In this document: positions 1 through 8,613 of the stretch, piece by piece | Numbering within the stretch: the first letter of the stretch is position 1 | How the letters are laid out: every line of letters begins with the position of its first letter | Assembly: GCF_003710935.1 (NCBI RefSeq) | Contig: NZ_RHHS01000005.1 | Location: 62,001 to 126,000, forward strand | Source of the DNA: Brevibacillus gelatini | Lineage (GTDB): Bacteria; Bacillota; Bacilli; Brevibacillales; Brevibacillaceae | Direction: 5' to 3' | DNA length: 64,000 bases | Made by a program: the position numbers and the translations under genes | Notes under the pieces: model-generated | Told to the model about the DNA's origin: nothing | Database searches by the model: none | The model's input: the letters and a program-made list of their open reading frames with translations, nothing else

Positions 1-721
1 TGTATTTGCGGGCAATCTGCTTCACCATCCTCGTTACTGCTGTCCCGACTACATCCGGGTAAAAAACGTGGGGCATGTGGCCGCAGTCTTTAAGCGGCAC
101 AAAATCGGCATCCGGCAGTGTGTTCGCCAGCTCTTCGCCCGCCGCCAGTGGACAGATGAGGTCGTCTGTGCCGGAAATGACGATGGCAGGACAGGAAAGC
201 GACGCGGCTACATGCCGACAGTCCTCGCTTGCCAGGTAGTCCAGACCTGCGAGCAGCGCTTGCTCGCTCCACTGCTCCCCGGCTTTTTCCATCTCCAGTC
301 GGTTTTGTTCACGTTCTTTTGCCGACAGCATCTGTTCCGCAAATTGGGCCATGACCCGCTCGCGCTCTGTTGGCAGCAGCCGTTTCATCCGTTGCAGCAC
401 GACTGCGCCCCAGCCTTTGTTCCGCTCTGCCGGATGGCGGACAAAACGCATGGTAGTCCCGATGAGAACAAGCCCTGCTACGGGCCGGGAAGCTGCCAGC
501 CTGAGCGCCAGCAGCCCGCCCATGGACCAGCCGACGACAATCAGCTCGTTTCCGTCGATAGAGCGGGCCGTCTGTTCTACCACCTCGCAAAACTGTTCCG
601 GGCGGGATACGCGAGAATAGTCCGGTGCCAGATGCAGCGCGCAAGGAATCTGTTGACGGACCTCCTGCCAACACGAATCCGGCATCCCCCAGCCTGTCAG
701 CCAAAGTATGGCGGGTGTCAC
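1..721 (-). CDS. bioH: BioH-like alpha/beta hydrolase (pimeloyl-ACP methyl ester esterase), 3' end outside window
   Basis: The frame reads from a GTG at 721 through the left edge without a stop, giving about 240 residues, close to the full family length. The GTG overlaps the bioF stop in a GTGA junction, so the two genes are translationally coupled. The translation shows an alpha/beta hydrolase nucleophile elbow GWSMGG around residue 77, a later SGTDD stretch that fits the acidic residue, and CGHMPH near the end that fits the catalytic histidine. In the biotin pathway BioH removes the methyl group from pimeloyl-ACP methyl ester after BioC-dependent chain building. The position at the end of a bio operon supports this role; by fold alone it could be another small esterase. 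A bioC gene may lie just beyond the edge. Confidence 0.75.
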   Translation of the reverse strand, partial: MTPAILWLTGWGMPDSCWQEVRQQIPCALHLAPDYSRVSRPEQFCEVVEQTARSIDGNELIVVGWSMGGLLALRLAASRPVAGLVLIGTTMRFVRHPAERNKGWGAVVLQRMKRLLPTERERVMAQFAEQMLSAKEREQNRLEMEKAGEQWSEQALLAGLDYLASEDCRHVAASLSCPAIVISGTDDLICPLAAGEELANTLPDADFVPLKDCGHMPHVFYPDVVGTAVTRMVKQIARKY

Positions 722-1914
722 AGCGCATCCCTCCCGTCCAGCTCATCGCGAATCGCAGTCAGCTCCTGGACGGCCCATGTCAGTTCCTGCGGCGTATGCG
801 TCGCCATCACCGTAAAACGGATGCGCGCCGTCCCGTCCGGAACGGTAGGCGGACGAATGGCGACAGCGGCAATCCCGCGCTCCAAAAGCTTCTGGCTGAA
901 TTGCAGCGCCCGCTCGTTTTCTCCGATCGCAAGCGGGATAATTTGCGTATCGTCGTCTGTTATGTGAAAACCTTTTTCTTGCAGCATTTGCCGAAACAGA
1001 CTCGCATTTTCCCGGAGAGCCTGCCTTCTCCACGTGTCCGTCTCGATCTGCGTCAAGGCTTCCAGCGTCGAGCCGATGACGGCAGGCGGCAGAGCGGTAG
1101 AGTAAATGAGCGAGCGAGCCTTTGAGCGCAGATGGCGAATCACAGGCTGATCGGCACATACGTACGCGCCGTACACTCCGAAGGCTTTGCTGAACGTACC
1201 TACCAGCACATCGACCTGATCGGCCATCCCCAGTTCGTGGCACAAGCCCTGGCCCTGTTCCCCGCGCACTCCACCCGCATGCGCCTCGTCGACCATAAGC
1301 AGGGCGCCGTAGCGCTCGCGCAGCTCGGCGAGAGCAAGCAAAGGAGCTTTGTCGCCATCCATGGAAAAAATGCTGTCCGTCACGATCCATTTTCGTCTTT
1401 TGCCCTGATACTTTTGCAGCAAAAACTCCAGGTGCTCCAGATCGTTGTGCCGATAACGGACATGCTCGGCACGGCTCAGGATAATGCCGTCGACGATGCT
1501 GGCGTGATTCAGCCGATCGCTGAAAACGACATCGCCGCGGCCTGCGAGTGCAGCGATCACGCCCGTATTCGCCTGATAGCCGTTCGCAAACACGAGCGCT
1601 CCTTCGCGCCGCTTCCACTCCGCCAGACGCTGCTCCAGTTCGTCGTACAGCGGGTAATTGCCGAGCACGAGGCGGGAAGCCGTACCTCCCGCGCCCCATT
1701 TCCTCGCGGCCCGCTCGCCTGCTTCCACGATTCGCTGCTCATGCGCAAGGCCCAAATAGTTGTTAACGGACAAATTCAGCAGCTTTTTCCCGCGAACACA
1801 AATCCATGCGCCCCCTGCCTCGGCCAGTGGCTCCACCGTTTGCCACGCTCTGTCCAGCGACTGCTCTCGCATCCGCTTCCACTCCGTCTCCAGCCATTCG
1901 TACCTGTGCTTCAT
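718..1914 (-). CDS. bioF: 8-amino-7-oxononanoate synthase
   Basis: A 398-residue PLP enzyme that condenses pimeloyl-ACP (or -CoA) with L-alanine in biotin synthesis. The alpha-oxoamine synthase hallmarks are visible: the N-terminal LSVNNYLGLA, the DRLNHASIVDG region, the VDEAHAGG aspartate/histidine motif, and the PLP lysine in GTFSKAFG around residue 245. The start chosen is the ATG at 1914, preceded by AAAGAGGTG at good spacing; an open frame extends further upstream but would run into bioB. The gene follows bioB by 17 nt and overlaps bioH by 4 nt, so it is a middle gene of one operon. KBL (2-amino-3-ketobutyrate ligase) is the nearest alternative, disfavoured by the operon. Confidence 0.93.
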   Translation of the reverse strand: MKHRYEWLETEWKRMREQSLDRAWQTVEPLAEAGGAWICVRGKKLLNLSVNNYLGLAHEQRIVEAGERAARKWGAGGTASRLVLGNYPLYDELEQRLAEWKRREGALVFANGYQANTGVIAALAGRGDVVFSDRLNHASIVDGIILSRAEHVRYRHNDLEHLEFLLQKYQGKRRKWIVTDSIFSMDGDKAPLLALAELRERYGALLMVDEAHAGGVRGEQGQGLCHELGMADQVDVLVGTFSKAFGVYGAYVCADQPVIRHLRSKARSLIYSTALPPAVIGSTLEALTQIETDTWRRQALRENASLFRQMLQEKGFHITDDDTQIIPLAIGENERALQFSQKLLERGIAAVAIRPPTVPDGTARIRFTVMATHTPQELTWAVQELTAIRDELDGRDAL

Positions 1915-1931
1915 TGGCCGCACCTCTTTGC

Positions 1932-2927
1932 CTAGAGCGCACATAGCTCGATCTCGAAGCCAAGGTCCTCGATCATTTGGTGATCGGCTGAAATCTCCTG
2001 CCCTGGCGTCGTCAAATAGTCGCCCACAAACAGCGAATTGGCCGCATAGAGTGACAGCGGCTGCAAGCTGCGCAGGTTGACCTCGCGTCCGCCTGCCACA
2101 CGAATCTCTTTGTCCGGGCAGACGAAGCGGAACAGCGCCAGCACCTTCAGCGCTTTTTTCGCAGGAACACGGCCCTGGTTTTGCAGCGGCGTCCCTGGAA
2201 TTGCATTCAAAAAGTTGACCGGAATCGAATCCGCATCCAGGCTGCGCAAGGCGAACGCCATCTCCACGATCTCCTCGTCGCTCTCCCCCATGCCGACGAT
2301 GACGCCAGAGCACGGTGACATCCCCGCTTTTTTTACTGTATCAACGGTTTCCACCCGCTGATCGTACGTATGGGTAGTCGTGATCGCCGAGTAGTGGTTG
2401 CGACTTGTGTTCAGGTTGTGGTTGTAGCGGTGTACGCCCGCTTCCTTCAACCGCTGTGCCTGCTCGTCGCTCAGGATGCCGAGACAGGCGCATATTTTGA
2501 GCGGCATCGTCGCACGAATTTCTTTTACCGCTTCGATCACCTGTCCCAGCTCCTTTTCGGTCGGGCCGCGGCCAGAAGCGACGATGCAGTAAGTGCCTGC
2601 CTTCCGATTCAGCGCTTCCCGCGCTCCTGCCAGCAGCGTGTCTTTGTCGAGCATGGTGTACTTGGCAACAGGAGCTGTAGAAACGATTGACTGCGAGCAG
2701 TATCCGCAATCTTCCGGGCACAGTCCGCTTTTCGCGTTCAGGATCATGTTCAGCTTGACCTTTTTCCCGAAAAAGTGCTTCCTGACCCGAAAAGCGGCGT
2801 GCAAGAGCGGCAATAGTTCGTCGTCTGGCGCTTGCAGGACGTGCAACGCCTCCTCCTGCGTCAGCGCTTCTTTTTGCACAGCCTTGTCTGCGTACTCGTT
2901 CCAGTTCATGGAAACCGTCTTGTTCAT
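1932..2927 (-). CDS. bioB: Biotin synthase (radical SAM)
   Basis: 331 residues, the normal BioB length. It inserts sulfur into dethiobiotin using two iron-sulfur clusters. The radical SAM motif CPEDCGYC places the three 4Fe-4S cysteines at 70, 74 and 77; the later VASGRGP, YNHNLNTS and GMGES segments are typical of BioB. The ATG at 2927 overlaps the bioD stop in an ATGA junction, which indicates translational coupling. Placing bioB before bioF differs from the B. subtilis order, but all genes of the route from the pimeloyl thioester to biotin are present. Confidence 0.96.
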   Translation of the reverse strand: MNKTVSMNWNEYADKAVQKEALTQEEALHVLQAPDDELLPLLHAAFRVRKHFFGKKVKLNMILNAKSGLCPEDCGYCSQSIVSTAPVAKYTMLDKDTLLAGAREALNRKAGTYCIVASGRGPTEKELGQVIEAVKEIRATMPLKICACLGILSDEQAQRLKEAGVHRYNHNLNTSRNHYSAITTTHTYDQRVETVDTVKKAGMSPCSGVIVGMGESDEEIVEMAFALRSLDADSIPVNFLNAIPGTPLQNQGRVPAKKALKVLALFRFVCPDKEIRVAGGREVNLRSLQPLSLYAANSLFVGDYLTTPGQEISADHQMIEDLGFEIELCAL

Positions 2928-3667
2928 TTTTGTATCTCCCCTTTAATGGATTGCTTTTTCAGCACACTTTCGACAGGCGACACGTCCACATGCGCCCGCA
3001 TCGATTCCACCAGTTGCTGTCGGGTAAACGCTCCGCCCATGTACGGCAGCACTCCCCAGACAGAAGCATTTCCGTAACGTTCGATCATCGCGGCATTGGT
3101 GGCCACACTCTCATCGGTCGCAGTTGCAGGGGCTGCTTCGTTTAAAATCACACCCGCCACCTCAAGCCCTCTGGAGCGCGCATACCAGAGCGACAAAAGC
3201 GTGTGGTTGATCGTGCCAAGCCCCGCGCGGGCGACCAGCAGAAGCGGCAGTTGCAGCCGGACGGCGAGGTCGACCATTAGCTCCGTTTGCGTCAGCGGCA
3301 CAGCCAGCCCGCCTGCTCCCTCGACCAGCAGCCAGTCGTGCTTCGCCATCAAGGAACGTCCGCCCGCGATTACGTTGTCCAGCGTGAGCGTCCTGCCCTC
3401 CGCTTGCGCTGCCAGCCAAGGTGTCAGCGGCGCAGAAAAAGCCAGTGGCGCAATCTCCTCGCACAAGTCCTCTACACCGCTCCAGACCCGCAAGCGAAAA
3501 GCATCGCTCTTCTGCTCATGTGCCAGCGCCCCGGACTGGACAGGCTTCCACACGCCGAGATCGCAGCCTTGCTCGCGCAGCGCAGCGGCAATTCCAGCCG
3601 TGACGACGGTTTTGCCTACATCCGTGTCCGTCCCGGCAATGAACAATCCGGCAAATGGCTTGGTCAT
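2924..3667 (-). CDS. bioD: ATP-dependent dethiobiotin synthetase
   Basis: 247 residues. BioD forms the ureido ring of dethiobiotin from 7,8-diaminononanoate, CO2 and ATP. The N-terminal P-loop variant GTDTDVGKT (residues 12-20) and the following KPVQSGA and [11 protein letters not shown] segments are diagnostic. The gene overlaps bioA upstream and bioB downstream by 4 nt each (ATGA), so the first three genes of the operon are tightly coupled. The protein should be cytosolic and dimeric. Confidence 0.95.
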   Translation of the reverse strand: MTKPFAGLFIAGTDTDVGKTVVTAGIAAALREQGCDLGVWKPVQSGALAHEQKSDAFRLRVWSGVEDLCEEIAPLAFSAPLTPWLAAQAEGRTLTLDNVIAGGRSLMAKHDWLLVEGAGGLAVPLTQTELMVDLAVRLQLPLLLVARAGLGTINHTLLSLWYARSRGLEVAGVILNEAAPATATDESVATNAAMIERYGNASVWGVLPYMGGAFTRQQLVESMRAHVDVSPVESVLKKQSIKGEIQK

Positions 3668-5043
3668 CGCACCGCCTGCTCCTTCTGTTCCAGCGTGACC
3701 TCGCGAATGGATTCCGCCAAAATCTGCACCATTTCCGCGATCTCGGCCATGCTTGAGGCGAGCGGCGGAAGGAAGACAATGACATTGCCCAGCGGTCTCG
3801 TCAACAGTCCTTTTTCTCTCGCCCGCTGGCAGACGCGGACGCCAATGCGCTCGTTCCAGTGGTACGGCTCCTTCGTTTGCTTGTCGCGAACCAGCTCAAT
3901 TCCTGCCATCAGCCCTTTTTGCCGGATGTCGCCAACGTGCGGCTCTGCCTGTAGCGGCTGCAAAAGCTGCTCCAGCCCGACCGCTTTTTTGGCCACCTGC
4001 TCGACCAGCCTTCGCTCTTCCATCAGCCGCAAGTTTTCCAGCGCTACGGCACAGCCCAGCGGATTTCCGGTATAGGAATGGCCGTGGAAAAACGTCTTCT
4101 GTTCCTCGTAGTCCGCGTAAAAAGCGTCGTAAATCTCTTCCGTAACGAGTGTGGCTGCTACAGGCAAATAGCCTCCGGTCAACCCTTTGGCAACGGCCAT
4201 GATGTCCGGCACTACACCGTCGTGCTCACAGGCGAACATTTTTCCCGTCCGGCCAAAGCCTGTCGCCACCTCATCCGCAATCAGCAATACGTCGTGCGCG
4301 CGCAAAAGCTCGGCAATCCGCTGCAAGCAGCCGTCCGGCATGACGATCATCCCGCTTGCGCCCTGAACGACAGGCTCGACAATCATCGCGGCAATCTCTC
4401 CTGCTTTTTGTTGCAGCAGGCTTTCCAGTTTGCTCAAGGTTGCTTCCACAGCAGCCTGCTCGCCTCCGTCCCGGTACGGATACGGGTACGGGATGACATA
4501 CGGAGAAAAGAGCAGCGGCTTGTAAACCTGATGGTACAGCGGGATCGCTCCCACGCTGGTAGCTCCAATCGTGTCGCCATGGTAAGCGTTGTTCATCGTG
4601 ATAAAAGCCTGCTTGCCCGTCCGGCCGCGATTTTGCCAATACTGGAACGCCATTTTCAGGGAGATTTCCACCGCAGTCGCGCCGTTGTCCGAGTAAAATA
4701 CTTTGCTGAGTCCGGGCGGGGCAATTCGCACCAGCTGCTCTGCCAGCAGGATGGACGGCACGTTTGCCATTCCCAGCAGCGTCGAGTGCGCGATCTGAGT
4801 CAGTTGCTCCGTGATCGCCCGGTTCAGCTCCGGTACATTGTGGCCGTGCACGTTCAGCCATACAGAAGAAAAGCCGTCGTAATACGACTTTCCATTGACG
4901 TCGATCAGCTTGACCCCTTCGCCTCTGGCAATAATCAAAGGCTCCTGCGCGTTGTAGTCCTTCATCTGCGTAAATGGATGCCACAAAAATTGCCTGTTCT
5001 TTTGCGCCAGTTCGGCGTAGTCATAGTAAGAAGTATGTAACAA
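3664..5043 (-). CDS. bioA: Adenosylmethionine-8-amino-7-oxononanoate aminotransferase
   Basis: A class III PLP aminotransferase that transfers an amino group from SAM to 8-amino-7-oxononanoate. Typical motifs are LWHPFTQM near the N terminus, [16 protein letters not shown], the [11 protein letters not shown] aspartate and the PLP lysine in AKGLTGGY. I place the start at a TTG at 5043 (459 residues): AAGGATGTG, an 8/9 match to AAGGAGGTG, ends 6 nt before it, and the predicted transcription start near 5077 leaves only a 34-nt leader. The frame is open back to 5187, and an ATG at 5067 is possible, but that ATG has no ribosome binding site and sits inside the operator. First gene of bioADBFH. Confidence 0.93.
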   Translation of the reverse strand: MLHTSYYDYAELAQKNRQFLWHPFTQMKDYNAQEPLIIARGEGVKLIDVNGKSYYDGFSSVWLNVHGHNVPELNRAITEQLTQIAHSTLLGMANVPSILLAEQLVRIAPPGLSKVFYSDNGATAVEISLKMAFQYWQNRGRTGKQAFITMNNAYHGDTIGATSVGAIPLYHQVYKPLLFSPYVIPYPYPYRDGGEQAAVEATLSKLESLLQQKAGEIAAMIVEPVVQGASGMIVMPDGCLQRIAELLRAHDVLLIADEVATGFGRTGKMFACEHDGVVPDIMAVAKGLTGGYLPVAATLVTEEIYDAFYADYEEQKTFFHGHSYTGNPLGCAVALENLRLMEERRLVEQVAKKAVGLEQLLQPLQAEPHVGDIRQKGLMAGIELVRDKQTKEPYHWNERIGVRVCQRAREKGLLTRPLGNVIVFLPPLASSMAEIAEMVQILAESIREVTLEQKEQAVR

Positions 5044-5066
5044 CCAAATCACATCCTTGGTTAACA
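5038..5066 (-). promoter_or_regulatory. Candidate BirA operator of the biotin operon
   Basis: On the minus strand TGTTAACC, 13 nt, then GGTTGTTA. From memory the B. subtilis bio operator has TGTTAACC, 13 nt, GGTTAACA, so arm sequence and spacing agree except in the second arm. Further GTTAAC half-sites occur at 5074-5079 and 5083-5092, so the bound register is uncertain. The site lies between the predicted transcription start and the TTG start of bioA and contains its ribosome binding site. Confidence 0.7.
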
Positions 5067-5083
5067 TATATTTGTTAACTGAA

Positions 5084-5112
5084 ATGTTAATTCGGTTTAC
5101 CGTTTTTGGCAA
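5084..5112 (-). promoter_or_regulatory. Candidate sigma-A promoter of the bio operon
   Basis: TTGCCA at 5107-5112 and TAACAT at 5084-5089 with 17 nt between them, on the minus strand. Predicted transcription start near 5077. The -10 box is a 4/6 match. Confidence 0.5.
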
Positions 5113-5178
5113 TGACTTTTTTTGGGAGAACCACGTTTCAGCGGAAGGTTGTTTCTTTGTACTTTCCGATTCATAACA

Positions 5179-5218
5179 AAAGACCACGCCCTCCCCGATT
5201 GGAGAAGCGTGGTCTTTG
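5179..5218 (-). terminator. Intrinsic terminator of the NAGPA-SLH gene
   Basis: AAAGACCACGC pairs with GCGTGGTCTTT across a loop of about 17 nt and is followed by a short T tract on the minus strand, 20 nt after the stop of the gene at 5239. The symmetric A/T flanks could also stop transcription from the other side. Confidence 0.8.
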
Positions 5219-5238
5219 CTTTGTACGGTTTACCCGGC

Positions 5239-8200
5239 TTATTTGGTTTGCTGCAAAATGCGATAGAGCGCTACGACACATACTGCACGGGTTGTCGGTT
5301 TGTTCGGCTGGTATTTTCCGCCGACCGGATCAATCAGGCCGAGTCCGACCATGTTGGTGATGGACGAAGCTGCCCAGGACGGCCATGTTCCTTTATCGGA
5401 AACGGTTTTGGCCGCTCCTTTTTTGTTCACCAGACGGTCCAGGATGACAGCCGCTTCCGCTCTGGTCACAGGTTTGTCCGGACGGAACGTTTTATCCTCG
5501 TAGCCTTTTACCAAGCCTTTGGCAACGGCAACCTGCACAGCTCCCTGCGCGTAGTCAGGCACCTTGTCCTTGAAGCTGAGCTTCGGCGAGGCGGGCAGTT
5601 CCCAATTGAACGCGCGCGCCAGCAAGGTGACGAACTGCGCTCGGGTGAGCGAAGCTTCCGGGCCGAACGTCGTTTCCGTCAGCCCTTTGACATAGCCGTT
5701 CTCAGCCATGAACATGATTTCCTTCCTGGCTGGATGGTTGGCAATATCGGTAAACGACGGGCTAACCAGTCCGGCATTGTCCATGTAGTACGGAATGTAT
5801 TTGCCGTAGCTGTTCACTTCATATACCCACTGTCCTTGTGCGTTCATGGTGCCCAGGAGCGGGTCGAGCGTCTGATTGACTTCGTTGACGTACAGCAGTC
5901 CGACTCCTTTTCCGGCGATCCACTTCTTCGGCACCAGCGTCAGCTTGATCGGAGACGTCGAGATCGCATCGTCCGTGCCCGCCTTGCGTTCACCCGGCTT
6001 GATCGTGAACGAGTAGTCCGCGGGGACATACCCCGGCAGTTGCTGGGTGACAATCGATTCGACTTCCACCAGAGCGCTGTCCAAAAACGGAGCAGTCTTC
6101 TCAAACGAGTAGCCAAGGTCAAGCTCCGCCCCCAGCGACAGGCTGCCCGGCAGTTCAGGCACAACAACCGCATTGCCCGGCTGTCCTGTCTGGTTTGGCA
6201 ACAGGAGCGAGAATTCGTCGAAGTACAGCGTTCCTTTGTCGTGTGTAATGCCGTCGTTCGCCTGGTCTACAACGTAGATGCTCTTCAGCTTCAACGGATA
6301 GGCGGCGTTGCTCGGGAAGTAGCCTTTTACCTGCTTCCAGCCTGTCCAGTCGATTTCTTTTGCCAGATCGACGTAGACGGGCTTGCCGTTGGCATCCAGC
6401 ACTTCCGCGCGCAGCCAGTGTCTGCTGTTGTCCCCGTATACCCACAGGCCGAGTCCGAGCGGCTTGCCTGGGATGGTGACTGGCTGAGAACCAAGCACGC
6501 CGTAAGAGATGCGCATGTTGTTCGCTGGCGCTCCGGAGAAGTTGTAGACGAGCTTTGCCGCTTTTTTCGTGCGGAACACCTGATCCGAAACGAGCGCAAA
6601 CGAGCCCGCCGAGCTGATGCTGCTCGGGTTGGCCGCGTGGTACATGCCGACCTGGTTGTCAAACGTCAGCCATGGCTGCTCGAATTGGCCGACCGCAAAT
6701 GGAACGGTTGTCGACACACCGTCATACGTAATCGTCAGGTGTCCATTTCCCGGTTCATTGCCTGCTACAAGCTGCAGCTTGTCGTTGACGGCAGCGACAG
6801 CAGAATCTACGCTCGCTTTGACGCTAAGCGGCGTCGCCTGGAGCGTCGCTCCTTTTTTCGTCTTGATTTTCACGTCAAGCGTGACAGCTTGTCCCGGTGC
6901 AATCGTGACCGGGTTCGGGGAGACGACGATCTGTTGGACCTCGCTGCCCGCGATGACGTGAACCTCTTTGTTTTGCGTCACGTTGCCCAGTCGGCCTGTC
7001 AGTTTGATCTGGCCCGAGCGCGCTGGCGTGAAGCGTTGTCCCTCTACTGTACCCGCATCTGTTTCCCAAGTGACATTTGCCGGATTGATCGCGTATGGCT
7101 GATAATGCGTATCGTACCCTTTGGAGGCATTGAGCGTAACGGTCTGGCCGATGAGGATGTCGGCTGGCACGTCAATTTGGAATCCTCGCAATTCTCCTGG
7201 CGGAGCGGTGTTGTACACAGCAAGTCCGGTCGGCACGCGGCGTTCGGCACCGCCGGTCGGTTTGTTGGCGAGGTTGGCATGCGTCTCGCCCAGCATGCGC
7301 ACAGCCATCGTCGTCGAGCCGCCGCCGTCAAAATTCACGGCGCGGTAGGAGCCCAGCTCTGCCATGATTTTTGCCAGCTCGTCCAGGTAAACGCCTTTGT
7401 TCCCGTCAACCGTTACCATGTACAGCGTTTTTCCATCCTGGGAAACGCCTACTGCCGTGCGCGCATTGGCAGAAGTGATCGACTTGTCCGCCTGGAACGA
7501 CGTCAAGGCTTTGCCCTGATCCACGAGCAGCACGTTGCCGCCTACCGCTTGCTTCAAGTCGAGTGTTTGCGGGGTGGTCTGGTACTCGATGGTCGCTTTG
7601 GCGCCAACCGGGAAATTCTGCTTGAGGAAGGCCGCTGCCGCGCCGTGTCCCCACAGGACGTAGCCGTTGTACGGTATGTATACTCCCGGTTGATTGACGC
7701 GCACTTCCTTGGCGACGTTGTCCACGAACAAAATCTCGACGACATCCTTGTAGCCAGGAATCGCGCCCAGACTTGTTTTGCCGAAGGAAGGTGTATAGAC
7801 GTTCAACTGGTTTTGGTGGCTTTTGCGGCCGTCGCTCGGATTGTACTCTTCCTTGTTCACACCTTGAATCGAGTAGACAGCCCCGTTTGGTGCGGTGACT
7901 TTTCCGCCAAACCCAAACTTTTCGATGATCGCGATCTTGTCTCCGGTCAGCCCCAGGCTATACCAGTACGAGATCAAGCCCATCGAGGAAATCAACTGCT
8001 CGTCCTTCAGCACGATGCCAAACGGCGCGCCCCGCTTGGACATGTTGAAAAAGTCCGCGTTGATCGCAGCGATCGCGCCTGTTTCGCGAGCCATCTGGGT
8101 AACGGTCTGTCTTTCTGTCAGTTTGCCGGCAGTCCCGTAGACGGGCTTGACCTCCACGTACGGGTTGTTCAGATCCACCTTGGTTACCATGATGGTTACG

Positions 8201-8394
8201 GCCTGATTCGCAAACGATTTCGTATATTTGAGCAAAGTGGTCCCCTCTCCGATCGGGGTTTGCCACACCATGTTCAATGCACTGGTTTCCGCCCTGGCGT
8301 GCGCGACGTTCGTCGCAAGGGGCACAAACGGAACAAAAGCTCCCCAGGCCATTGTCGTAGCCGTGAGCAGCGTCACTATCCTTTGCGCTCTCAT
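5239..8394 (-). CDS. Secreted phosphodiester glycosidase (NAGPA/DUF2233) protein with three SLH domains
   Basis: 1051 residues. The N terminus carries a charged start, a hydrophobic core and an AHA-type cleavage region near residue 34. Residues about 60-370 match the NAGPA fold (N-acetylglucosamine-1-phosphodiester alpha-N-acetylglucosaminidase): INADFFN at 111-117 and the hallmark NFDGGGSTTM at 353-362. A long beta-rich middle follows, with Ig-like and carbohydrate-binding-like stretches. Three SLH repeats begin near 880, 940 and 1002, each with a GLVKGY/FxPxxxxTRAE-like core, and should anchor the protein to pyruvylated secondary cell-wall polymer. It is monocistronic, bounded by terminators. 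Next to it is mnaA, which makes UDP-ManNAc, a precursor of such polymers, so action on a wall glycan is plausible but not shown. Confidence 0.85.
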   Translation of the reverse strand: MRAQRIVTLLTATTMAWGAFVPFVPLATNVAHARAETSALNMVWQTPIGEGTTLLKYTKSFANQAVTIMVTKVDLNNPYVEVKPVYGTAGKLTERQTVTQMARETGAIAAINADFFNMSKRGAPFGIVLKDEQLISSMGLISYWYSLGLTGDKIAIIEKFGFGGKVTAPNGAVYSIQGVNKEEYNPSDGRKSHQNQLNVYTPSFGKTSLGAIPGYKDVVEILFVDNVAKEVRVNQPGVYIPYNGYVLWGHGAAAAFLKQNFPVGAKATIEYQTTPQTLDLKQAVGGNVLLVDQGKALTSFQADKSITSANARTAVGVSQDGKTLYMVTVDGNKGVYLDELAKIMAELGSYRAVNFDGGGSTTMAVRMLGETHANLANKPTGGAERRVPTGLAVYNTAPPGELRGFQIDVPADILIGQTVTLNASKGYDTHYQPYAINPANVTWETDAGTVEGQRFTPARSGQIKLTGRLGNVTQNKEVHVIAGSEVQQIVVSPNPVTIAPGQAVTLDVKIKTKKGATLQATPLSVKASVDSAVAAVNDKLQLVAGNEPGNGHLTITYDGVSTTVPFAVGQFEQPWLTFDNQVGMYHAANPSSISSAGSFALVSDQVFRTKKAAKLVYNFSGAPANNMRISYGVLGSQPVTIPGKPLGLGLWVYGDNSRHWLRAEVLDANGKPVYVDLAKEIDWTGWKQVKGYFPSNAAYPLKLKSIYVVDQANDGITHDKGTLYFDEFSLLLPNQTGQPGNAVVVPELPGSLSLGAELDLGYSFEKTAPFLDSALVEVESIVTQQLPGYVPADYSFTIKPGERKAGTDDAISTSPIKLTLVPKKWIAGKGVGLLYVNEVNQTLDPLLGTMNAQGQWVYEVNSYGKYIPYYMDNAGLVSPSFTDIANHPARKEIMFMAENGYVKGLTETTFGPEASLTRAQFVTLLARAFNWELPASPKLSFKDKVPDYAQGAVQVAVAKGLVKGYEDKTFRPDKPVTRAEAAVILDRLVNKKGAAKTVSDKGTWPSWAASSITNMVGLGLIDPVGGKYQPNKPTTRAVCVVALYRILQQTK

Positions 8395-8460
8395 GTTGGT
8401 GACTCCTCTCCATTTTCCAAACTCTGTCTGTTTCTTATGTAAGTCGGTAACTATTCGTTA

Positions 8461-8486
8461 GACGCAGTGAGGTAGTGGATAGTTTC
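8461..8486 (-). promoter_or_regulatory. Candidate ECF-sigma promoter upstream of the NAGPA-SLH gene
   Basis: GAAAC at 8482-8486 and CGTC at 8461-8464 on the minus strand, 17 nt apart, resemble B. subtilis sigma-M/W/X promoters (TGAAAC, 16-17 nt, CGT). The predicted leader is about 60 nt. Short motifs such as this arise by chance. Confidence 0.4.
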
Positions 8487-8546
8487 GCCAATTTTGCAGA
8501 TTCCCTGTTGGCAAAACAAACCAAATTGTCAGTCTGTCCAGGCAGC

Positions 8547-8590
8547 AAGAAAACCCGTCCGGATAATGGCAGTCGCTACCGGACGGGTCA
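8547..8590 (-). terminator. Intrinsic terminator after mnaA
   Basis: ACCCGTCCGG and CCGGACGGGT form a perfect 10-bp stem around a 16-nt loop, followed by TTTTCTT on the minus strand. It lies 23 nt downstream of the mnaA stop. Confidence 0.88.
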
Positions 8591-8613
8591 CTTTTGGCTG
8601 TATGGGCAAATGC

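Noticed and set aside
5122-8442. Plus-strand open frame of 1106 codons opposite the NAGPA-SLH gene
   Set aside because: Arg/His/Val-rich composition with no domain, no ribosome binding site, and the minus strand has a coherent signal peptide, NAGPA and SLH protein. It is a mirror frame of GC-rich coding.
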